Shown here: one piece after another, positions 26,008 to 33,711 of the stretch
Position numbering within the stretch: the stretch's first letter is position 1
How the letters are laid out: each line of letters begins with the position of its first letter
NCBI GenBank assembly: GCA_030647965.1
Contig: JAUSIT010000011.1
Span: forward strand, 1-35,063
Length of the DNA: 35,063 bases
Direction of reading: 5' to 3'
DNA from: Nanobdellota archaeon
GTDB lineage: Archaea; Nanobdellota; Nanobdellia; Pacearchaeales; GW2011-AR1
The notes under the pieces: model-generated
Seen by the model: only the letters and a program-made list of their open reading frames with translations
What the model was told of the DNA's origin: nothing
Databases searched by the model: none
Made by a program: the position numbers and the translations under genes

Positions 26008-26092
26008 AAAATGAAGATATTTTGTTAATTTTTATACTTAACTGTTTAAAACTGTTGAAAAGGAAATAATTATGCTTTGCAAAATATATGGA

Positions 26093-26222
26093 ATCTCCTG
26101 GCGGAGATTTACGATTAATTAACAGTCAGGAGTTGCAAAAAGTTTTGCTTTTTTATTTTGCGTTACTTATTGTAAGAGCAAAACTTTTTCTAGACGACTT
26201 AATATCCCCACAAAGTGCAAAT
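26093..26222. repeat. dispersed hairpin element nested within a diverged copy of the 41-bp repeat
   Basis: AATCTCC-TGGC-GGAGATT hairpin, then CAGGAGTTGC | AAAAAGTTTTGC...GCAAAACTTTTTC (26137-26190) | TAGACGACTTAATATCCCCACAAAGTGCAAAT. Confidence 0.7.
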
Positions 26223-26231
26223 TATAAGAGG

Positions 26232-26504
26232 TTATATCCCAAAAGTTTTTTCAAACTCTTTCATCTGGGCATATTTAACTGCAAAATCTCTTCCTTTTTT
26301 TGTTATTTGGAGCAAAGCCTTTGCTTCAGAAAGATTATCTTCAATTAGCTTATTTTTTATTAATTCATTTAAGTATAACTTCATCTGATTATGCGAGAGA
26401 TTTGCTTTATACATAAGATGGGTCTTTTTAATCTTCCCGCCTTTTTCTTGTATAATTCTCAAAATATCAGATATTATGTCTGACCTGTTTCTTTTTCTTT
26501 CCAT
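26232..26504 (-). CDS. winged-helix regulator
   Basis: [50 protein letters not shown]...ITKKGRDF. Confidence 0.75.
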   Translation of the reverse strand: MERKRNRSDIISDILRIIQEKGGKIKKTHLMYKANLSHNQMKLYLNELIKNKLIEDNLSEAKALLQITKKGRDFAVKYAQMKEFEKTFGI

Positions 26505-27174
26505 ATTCTAAAATCTTTACTATTAAAATTAGCAAAATCACATAACTTATTAATTGTATTGTTTGTGCGATTGCATATAAAATAGCAATATGGGAAAGAA
26601 TAAATATGATTTGGCTTAATGATAACATTGCAAATGCAATCAATAAAGTTTTAGTGTTGCCTGATTTATTTTTTTGATATAAATCTTGATAGTTACCAAT
26701 TATTAATATTAATAGCAAAAGAGCAGTAATATGGAAAAGATAAAAAAAGAAATTACCAAATAAAGCAGAAATAATCAAGAAATAAAATACAAGGAAAAAA
26801 TCACTTGTAATTCCTTTTTTTGTAGGAATTTTATAAATAATATATAATCCCATTAAAGTAAATAATTTATGAAGAAAAAATCCAATATAATAAAAAATAT
26901 CGACTGATTTTACAACATTATATGTTACAACCATGTGACCAATGTTTTGTGTAAAGCTAGTATCATAATATAACACTAATTTTGTAAGAATTGTAAAAAT
27001 TTCTGCAAGAGCAATTGCAAAAAATCCTAAACCAATATATAATGAATTTTTATTTTTGCTTAATCTGTAATTTTTTAAGCATAAAATAAAAAATAAAAAT
27101 AAAATCATAAAACTAAATATCTCAATTAATACATCTATTCCAAGAAACCAATCAGGTGTTAATGCTATCTTCAT
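26467..27174 (-). CDS. seven-TM-like membrane protein, unknown, coupled to the wHTH gene
   Basis: 235 aa with about seven hydrophobic segments; 38-nt overlap with the wHTH ORF. Confidence 0.65.
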   Translation of the reverse strand: MKIALTPDWFLGIDVLIEIFSFMILFLFFILCLKNYRLSKNKNSLYIGLGFFAIALAEIFTILTKLVLYYDTSFTQNIGHMVVTYNVVKSVDIFYYIGFFLHKLFTLMGLYIIYKIPTKKGITSDFFLVFYFLIISALFGNFFFYLFHITALLLLILIIGNYQDLYQKNKSGNTKTLLIAFAMLSLSQIIFILSHIAILYAIAQTIQLISYVILLILIVKILEYGKKKKQVRHNI

Positions 27175-27287
27175 CGAGGATATTAGCTAAAATTCGTTTA
27201 AAAAGCTTGTGAAACTCGTTTCTATACTTAAATTCTGTATGATTTTTTCACAACTGATTTATAAGGGATTTTCTTGAATTTTTTATG

Positions 27288-27298
27288 AAAGGAGGTGA
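27288..27298 (+). promoter_or_regulatory. near-ideal Shine-Dalgarno
   Basis: AAAGGAGGTGA a few nt before ATG at 27303. Confidence 0.7.
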
Positions 27299-27302
27299 AA
27301 AA

Positions 27303-27452
27303 ATGAAACAATATTTAATAACTAATGAAAAAATACCTTATAACTTAAAGAAAGAATTTGCAACATTATATCAAATGGGCTTGCAGGATTATGAAATAAG
27401 CTATTTGCTTTATTTAAAGACAAAAAAACAGGCAAGAGCTAAATGGAGATAA
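27303..27452 (+). CDS. 49-aa small protein, unknown
   Basis: MKQYLITNEKIPYNLKKEFATLYQMGLQDYEISYLLYLKTKKQARAKWR* downstream of AAAGGAGGTGA. Below the ORF-track length cutoff. Confidence 0.6.
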   Translation: MKQYLITNEKIPYNLKKEFATLYQMGLQDYEISYLLYLKTKKQARAKWR

Positions 27453-27459
27453 TTATTAA

Positions 27460-28050
27460 TTAATTTTCAATTTGCCGGTCAACTTCATTATTAATAATGG
27501 TAATGGTTTGGCTGGCAAAATATGTTTTTTTACCTATAGAAATTTTTTCAATATTTTTAATAAATTTTTCTTTATCTTTTGGAAATCCCTGATGATCCCC
27601 AATTATAAAAACTTCATTGCCCTTGAATTTTAATTTTCTAATATCTTCTCCTTTTTTGCTTAAAATAAAAACATTTTTTCCTTCCTTGTCTAATTCTTTA
27701 ATAAGTACTTCAAAACCTTTTTTTTCAATAAAGCAGCCAGGAAATATTTTCCTAAGCCCATCTTTTGAATCTTTTGGCAGTTTATACAACATTCTTTTTA
27801 TCAAGCCGCCTATATCTTTTTTTGAAATTGGCATTTCTTTATCATATTCAAATATTAAATGTGCAGGGGGATTTGGCTGGCCTTCAAAAATTAAATGCAA
27901 TTTTACATCATCTCTTATTGCATGTGAAAGAAAAAATACAGATATAACTACATTGCATGCAATATCCATTCTTCCTGCTTTCATTAAATTAGATAAATCA
28001 AAATTTCCAGTCGTTATGGCTTCTTTTGAATAATAAATAAATTCTCTCAT
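27460..28050 (-). CDS. trmY: tRNA (pseudouridine(54)-N1)-methyltransferase
   Basis: MREFIYYSKEAITTGNFDLSNLMKAGRMDIACNVVISVFFLSHAIRDDVKLHLIFEGQPNPPAHLIFE...FIIGDHQGFPKDKE: TrmY SPOUT pattern. Confidence 0.92.
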   Translation of the reverse strand: MREFIYYSKEAITTGNFDLSNLMKAGRMDIACNVVISVFFLSHAIRDDVKLHLIFEGQPNPPAHLIFEYDKEMPISKKDIGGLIKRMLYKLPKDSKDGLRKIFPGCFIEKKGFEVLIKELDKEGKNVFILSKKGEDIRKLKFKGNEVFIIGDHQGFPKDKEKFIKNIEKISIGKKTYFASQTITIINNEVDRQIEN

Positions 28051-28091
28051 GAAAATATTAACCTAACCTGGTTTTTAAAATATCTTTTTGC

Positions 28092-29456
28092 TTAGTCTGC
28101 ACCTTCTGGCAAATCTTCATCAGAAACATTATATCCTCTTTGTGCTTGTTCAAGTTCTTTTTTAACATTATTGACTTCTTGCTTAATTTGTTCATATTCT
28201 CCATCTATTGCTTCAGCAGAATTAGGTAATTCTTCATATTCTGCATAAACTACATTTGAAGGCGCTGGGGGATTTTTTAATTGAAAAGTAGATGTTTTTG
28301 CAATTCCTGCAGCAATACCTTCTATTTTATATGGAACTTCTTGTTGGCTTTTTTCATATATATCTCTATTTCGGCCCCACATTTTTTCTTTTTCTACAGG
28401 ATATAATTTATCACTAATTGTTTCCATTAAATTATAAAAAACTTCAGAGCTTGAACTTTTTTGATAAGGATAATAATCATGGTATGATGAATAACTACTA
28501 ACTATTTCATTAAAATAATCTTCTGAAATTGGATCTAACAAATCATTTAAAATTTGCCATCTTGTTTTTTTATTCTTTTTCTCTATTTTTGCAGAAGGAA
28601 TTTTGTTGTCTGTTGCTTCAGTTCCTGCAGTTTCTCCACCAAACTCTTTAGATTCTGGATTTTTGTAAGAATAATAACTATATTGGTTTTTTATTTTATT
28701 TAACATAATACACACAATCAAATCATTATCAATTATTCCAACTTCATGTTGGTCATTTCCTGCTTTTATATCTGAAATAAATCCCACTTTTGCACGAATT
28801 ATTTTATCCCTGAAAATTCCTTTGTTTAAATAAGAGGGTTTTGTATATGTAAAAAATGTTTGAGCCATTATTCTTACATTGTTAGAAAGTTCTGAAAAAT
28901 TTTCATCATAAATATGTCTCATGATTTTTACCATATCTGCAGGACATGTTAAATTGCTTCCATCTGGATTAAATTCATTTGTAATTTTTGGCACATTTGG
29001 GCAAAGAAGATGAGAAAACATTGTTTTTTCAAGGCCTAAATTCTTTATTGAATTATTCAGTGTTTCTATCCCGATTTTATCAACTAAAATATTTGTAGCT
29101 TCATTGTCTGATTCAACAAGCATGTAAAAAATTAAATCATCTACACTTATCTCCTGATTATTTGGAAGCATAGAAGTAAAGTCATATGTTTCAAGCATAT
29201 ATTTATGATTAGTTTTCAAAAATGTTGTAAGGGATAATTTTTTTCTATCAATTTCTTGCAATGTAGCAATCATTACAGGAACTTTAATAATTGATGCAGA
29301 CCATCCAGGATCATATGCATTTACATTTGCTTCAAGCCCGTCACTTATTCTGTATAAACTTATTTTTGTTTCTGCATCAAAATCTTTTTTTATATTTTCA
29401 ATTGTAGATCTTAATTTTTCTTCAAGTGTTTTTTCTTGTGGTTTGTAAAAGCTCAT
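28092..29456 (-). CDS. class A beta-lactamase-fold serine hydrolase, no signal peptide, acidic/coiled-coil C-terminal extension
   Basis: SxxK in WSASIIKVPV, SDN in VESDNEATNILVD, KxG in AKVGFISDIKAGNDQHEVGII; about 190 aa extension ending EQAQRGYNVSDEDLPEGAD. Confidence 0.8.
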   Translation of the reverse strand: MSFYKPQEKTLEEKLRSTIENIKKDFDAETKISLYRISDGLEANVNAYDPGWSASIIKVPVMIATLQEIDRKKLSLTTFLKTNHKYMLETYDFTSMLPNNQEISVDDLIFYMLVESDNEATNILVDKIGIETLNNSIKNLGLEKTMFSHLLCPNVPKITNEFNPDGSNLTCPADMVKIMRHIYDENFSELSNNVRIMAQTFFTYTKPSYLNKGIFRDKIIRAKVGFISDIKAGNDQHEVGIIDNDLIVCIMLNKIKNQYSYYSYKNPESKEFGGETAGTEATDNKIPSAKIEKKNKKTRWQILNDLLDPISEDYFNEIVSSYSSYHDYYPYQKSSSSEVFYNLMETISDKLYPVEKEKMWGRNRDIYEKSQQEVPYKIEGIAAGIAKTSTFQLKNPPAPSNVVYAEYEELPNSAEAIDGEYEQIKQEVNNVKKELEQAQRGYNVSDEDLPEGAD

Positions 29457-29458
29457 TT

Positions 29459-30748
29459 TTATAGTTTATCTTTGATTAATTTTTTTAATTTAGCAGGATT
29501 TAGCAATAATCTGTAATTTTCTATTGATTTTCTGTTATTATAATCAAATTTTGGAGCAGAATTGCATTTGATTTCATAGGATAACTCTTTGCCTTTATAA
29601 ACTTTAATTTTATCTTTAATAAAAGCAATGTTTTCAGAAGTTATAATCTCGTCTGTTTTATCTCCATCAATATCTAAAAACATGAAGTCCTCAAAAACAC
29701 CTTTAGGGGTTATAACTGTTTCGAAATTTTTATTTGCAATTTTTAAATTATATAAATAATCTGTTGCACATAAAGTTCCTGAATTTCTTTGATTGCTCCA
29801 AATGGGCTTAATACTTCCTAGCTTACTAAGATTATTCCTGTTCGTTCCCATTTGGAGGCTTAAAGAATCCCCAACAGCTTGCCGTGATTGGGATTCTTTA
29901 TTTCCAGACCTATAAACAATTCGTGTTTTTTCATGCCAGCTAAATTTTTCAAATTTTTTTGTCAGTATTTCTAAAATATCTCCAGCATTTTCAGTTTTAG
30001 CATTAATATCCCCTATTAAAAATTTATTTCCGTTATTTACAACTAATCCTAAATTAGTTCCATTTATATTATATAAAAAATGGTTTCTTGATGAATTAAA
30101 ATTATATTTTTCTCCATAACTAAGACTTATATTGCCTGTTTCATCTTTTTCAGAAGATAATCTAAATAATTTTTTATCTTTGATAAAATACACTTCGTCC
30201 CCTAGCCTAATTATTTTTTCGATCCCATTAATATAACTTGTAATTTTATTTCCTTCTTTCTTCGCAATCATCCCTTGTGAATAATCCACAAAAATATTTT
30301 CATTTACAAATTCTGCATTAACATTTTCACTAATAACATTTAATTTTTTCTCTAATCTGGATTGATTTTTGGGATTATCTAAATCAGATAAATCTTTTGG
30401 GTCATAATGTCCATCAAGAGAACTATAATCTGTGTCTAAAGCAATTCTTTTTAATTTTTGTAGTGCTTCAAAACTTTCAAATTTATCAACATATCCTGGA
30501 TGTTCTTTTAAAAAATATAACATTGCTTTTTCAGCTTGAACTGTATCTTGTTTCATTAAATATTCAAATATATGTTTTTGTTCTTTTTTTTCATAACTTT
30601 TCATCATTCTTGGTTCAAGGAAATTAAAAGTTCCACATATTATAAGAGCATATAAGCCTAATTTAAGTCCAGATATGCCTGAATTAATAATTGTTCTTTT
30701 CTTTTCTATTTTTCTTTTAACTGAAAGTCTGTCAATTATCGATTCCAT
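29459..30748 (-). CDS. single-TM protein with C-terminal FG-GAP/VCBS-like Ca-binding motif, unknown
   Basis: TM SGLKLGLYALIICGTFNFLEP near the N-terminus; FLDIDGDKTDEIITSE (DxDxDxxDE). Confidence 0.6.
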   Translation of the reverse strand: MESIIDRLSVKRKIEKKRTIINSGISGLKLGLYALIICGTFNFLEPRMMKSYEKKEQKHIFEYLMKQDTVQAEKAMLYFLKEHPGYVDKFESFEALQKLKRIALDTDYSSLDGHYDPKDLSDLDNPKNQSRLEKKLNVISENVNAEFVNENIFVDYSQGMIAKKEGNKITSYINGIEKIIRLGDEVYFIKDKKLFRLSSEKDETGNISLSYGEKYNFNSSRNHFLYNINGTNLGLVVNNGNKFLIGDINAKTENAGDILEILTKKFEKFSWHEKTRIVYRSGNKESQSRQAVGDSLSLQMGTNRNNLSKLGSIKPIWSNQRNSGTLCATDYLYNLKIANKNFETVITPKGVFEDFMFLDIDGDKTDEIITSENIAFIKDKIKVYKGKELSYEIKCNSAPKFDYNNRKSIENYRLLLNPAKLKKLIKDKL

Positions 30749-32321
30749 TTGTATTGCCTCCAGATTTATTTAAAATTAAAAATTCATCTTTCTTTTCAGG
30801 CAATAATCTAAAATTTTTATAAAATTGTTCACTACTAAAATAGTTATTTTCATTTCCAGGATATAACCTATTGTCTTTCAAAACATTTTCAATTATTCTT
30901 TCAGATTTTGCTTCAATTTGATGATTATGTTTTACATCTGAATAGAATGACGCCCCCCAACCGGAAATTGTAAGAGCAACAGTCAAAGGCCAAACTAATT
31001 TTGAAAAAGAGAATTTTTCTTTTAGTTCATCCCCCAATAAATTCCAAAAATTAATTTTTTTATCAATATTTAAAGAATTATCTTTAGATAAATCATATTC
31101 TAGGTTTCCTTTAGTTTTTAGAGCATCAAATTCATCTAAGCTAATTTCTAAGGGTCTAATCATATCAAGATTTGCAGGCTTTAATCTTCTTTTTCCATTT
31201 CTTAATGTTTCTGCAAAATCATAAATTTCTCTTATTCCTTGTATTTCTCGAAGACCAGCAGTAAAACAATCATCATTATTTTTTTTATTAGCACAATTAT
31301 TACATTGAAGAGGATAACACTCATATCTTCTTTTGCCAGCATATATCATTTTCTCCCAATCCATAGCAGAAATATCCCTCTTTAATTGTTTTACAATCTC
31401 ACCCAATAATCTCCCTTCTAAGGGAACTTTTCTTTCTCTTGTTTGTTCTAAAGATGTATGAAGTTCTTTACTAGGTAAATAAGCTCCCTCCTTTTTTTTA
31501 TTTAAATCTAATAAATAAGAATAATACTTGAACTTGTCAAATTCCAACTGCTTTCTTCCTTCTATAAAATCCTCTAAATTTTGAACTTCTTTTTTAGTTC
31601 CTAATGCAGAAACAAATGGCTCAATCCACTTGTAAAACATTTCTAAATATTGCTGTGCCTGAATTTCTTTATCCATTCCCACTAATTTAATAGGGCTATA
31701 TCTACCATTTGGAAGAAATAATTTTTTAGAAATGCCTATATGAAAATCATCTTCATTTTGAATCTGAGGAAAATTAAACGAATTTTTAGAATTGTATGAA
31801 TAAGCGCCCAATATTAATCCGAGTGCATTAATCTGCTCTTCATTATTTATAGAATCTCCTAATAATTCAATCCTGGGTGATTTATAACGCATATTTAATC
31901 CAACAGATAACGGGGTCAATGCAAATAAATGAAAAGGAATTGAAATTACATTATAAAAAGAATTTTTTTCCTTAGAAAAAATATTTTCTTGGGTTTGCAT
32001 AAATCTATCTAAACTTAAATTCCAGTGCATTGAATATCCAGTATGCTTTAATTCTGGAATTGATTTTACAACCCTATCTCTTCCAATCATCAACGAATCT
32101 GTCAATCTTGTTGCAAATCCTTTATTAATCAAAATCGGGGGAGTTAAAATCTCAAGTTCCTGGCCGTCTATATAAAATCCATTTCCGGTTGTTGTTCGTA
32201 TAGAACTTGCACTTTTTTTATAATCAGAATCATTCATAAATTTTCCAAAATTAATACTTCTTACTTGATCTACTTCAAAGCTTTTCAATTCATTTTCAAT
32301 TCCTATATACTTATTTTCCAT
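30732..32321 (-). CDS. Pup-ligase/Dop-like amidoligase paralog 1 (putative), with C-terminal TM and zinc-knuckle region
   Basis: YIGIENEL, SSIRTTTGNGFYIDGQELEILTPP, GYSMHWNLS, RIELLGDSINN; CYPLQCNNCANKKNNDDC; TM LVWPLTVALTISGWGASFY. Confidence 0.6.
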   Translation of the reverse strand: MENKYIGIENELKSFEVDQVRSINFGKFMNDSDYKKSASSIRTTTGNGFYIDGQELEILTPPILINKGFATRLTDSLMIGRDRVVKSIPELKHTGYSMHWNLSLDRFMQTQENIFSKEKNSFYNVISIPFHLFALTPLSVGLNMRYKSPRIELLGDSINNEEQINALGLILGAYSYNSKNSFNFPQIQNEDDFHIGISKKLFLPNGRYSPIKLVGMDKEIQAQQYLEMFYKWIEPFVSALGTKKEVQNLEDFIEGRKQLEFDKFKYYSYLLDLNKKKEGAYLPSKELHTSLEQTRERKVPLEGRLLGEIVKQLKRDISAMDWEKMIYAGKRRYECYPLQCNNCANKKNNDDCFTAGLREIQGIREIYDFAETLRNGKRRLKPANLDMIRPLEISLDEFDALKTKGNLEYDLSKDNSLNIDKKINFWNLLGDELKEKFSFSKLVWPLTVALTISGWGASFYSDVKHNHQIEAKSERIIENVLKDNRLYPGNENNYFSSEQFYKNFRLLPEKKDEFLILNKSGGNTNGIDN

Positions 32322-32322
32322 T

Positions 32323-33711
32323 TTAGTTTTTCCCCTTCTTCGTTATTTTCTTTTTATTATAACATATTTTATCACATTCTTTGCAAACTATATCTTCTGC
32401 TTTTCTATTCTCATTATTATAATAACTGCCAAATCTTCCTAATTGTATTTGACATTCATAATCATTATCAATACCTCTAAAAAAATTTCTTATTTCTTCT
32501 TCTGGCAAATCTAAAGAATTATCTTCTGAAAAAGTTCTGTTTTGAGATAAAAATTCTTGAAAATTAGGTAATGCAGGCTTAATTACATCTAAATAAACCC
32601 TTTTTAATCCAGGCATTTTTTTATTTAAATCTTCTGCAAATCTATAAACCCCATCTATTTGTCTTATAGTTATTATTTGATGATATCTATCACATCCTGT
32701 ACAAAATTCTCCGACCCCCAGTTCGAGTGCATCCCAATTTATAGAGTTTATTTTATCTTTCATCTGTTTTACAATCCCCCCCAATAATCTTCCTTCTAAT
32801 GGGACTTTTCTCTCTCTTGTTTCAGACAATACTGTATTTTTAAAAAGCTCATTTGTCCAATAAATTACATTTTCTTTAAAACCCATTTCGTTTAAACAAT
32901 CATAATACTTGAATTTATCAAATTCAAGAGGTTTTCTTGCTTCTATAAAATCCTCTAAATTTTGAACTTCTTTTTTAGTTCCTAATGCAGAAACAAATGG
33001 CTCAATCCACTTGTAAAACATTTCTAAATATTGCTGTGCCTGAATAGATTCTTGTGTTGAAGTCTTAAAATTATCACTTCTTTTAGATAAAAATATTCTT
33101 GCTTTTAGTTGTTCAAAATTTAAATATTCTTGTGCAATTGATTTAACAAATATAGAATCTTGTGAGTTAGAATAATTATTTTTCTTATCACTAGCATAAT
33201 TATACGCTCCAAGCATTAATCCAAGTGCATTAATCTGCTCTTCATTATTTATTGAATCTCCTAATAATTCAAATCTATTTGGTTTAACACGCATTCCTGA
33301 TCCTATGGATATGGGGGTTAAACCAAATAAATGAAAAGGAACAACAACCCCCTTATAAAAACCTGTTGAAGTTATATTATCAAATGAAGATTGAGTTAAA
33401 TTCCAGTGCATTGAATATCCAGTATGCTTTAATTCTGGAATTGATTTTACAACCCTATTTCTTCCAATCATCAACGACTCTGTCAATCTTGTTGCAAATC
33501 CTTTATTAATCAAAATTGGCGGAGTTAAAATCTCAATTTCATTACCATCAACATAAAATCCATTTCCGGTTGTTGTTCGTATTGAACTTCTTGATTTTTT
33601 ATAATCAGAATCATTTACAAATCTATAAAAATAATCCCCAAAATCAATTTTTTCATTTTCCTCATTAAAACTAGTCAATTCATTTTCAATTCCTATGTAT
33701 TTATCGGCCAT
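32323..33711 (-). CDS. Pup-ligase/Dop-like amidoligase paralog 2 (putative)
   Basis: YIGIENEL, SSIRTTTGNGFYVDGNEIEILTPP, GYSMHWNLT, GSGMRVKPNRFELLGDSINN; C-terminal CKECDKIC. Confidence 0.6.
   Translation of the reverse strand: MADKYIGIENELTSFNEENEKIDFGDYFYRFVNDSDYKKSRSSIRTTTGNGFYVDGNEIEILTPPILINKGFATRLTESLMIGRNRVVKSIPELKHTGYSMHWNLTQSSFDNITSTGFYKGVVVPFHLFGLTPISIGSGMRVKPNRFELLGDSINNEEQINALGLMLGAYNYASDKKNNYSNSQDSIFVKSIAQEYLNFEQLKARIFLSKRSDNFKTSTQESIQAQQYLEMFYKWIEPFVSALGTKKEVQNLEDFIEARKPLEFDKFKYYDCLNEMGFKENVIYWTNELFKNTVLSETRERKVPLEGRLLGGIVKQMKDKINSINWDALELGVGEFCTGCDRYHQIITIRQIDGVYRFAEDLNKKMPGLKRVYLDVIKPALPNFQEFLSQNRTFSEDNSLDLPEEEIRNFFRGIDNDYECQIQLGRFGSYYNNENRKAEDIVCKECDKICYNKKKITKKGKN

Noticed and set aside
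15400-26222. CRISPR array interpretation of the repeats
   Set aside because: Copies are kilobases apart, palindromic and intergenic, without regular spacers or cas genes.
26088-26348. 86-aa plus ORF beginning MESPGGDLRLINSQELQK
   Set aside because: Runs through the hairpin element and antisense to the wHTH gene; not a credible CDS.
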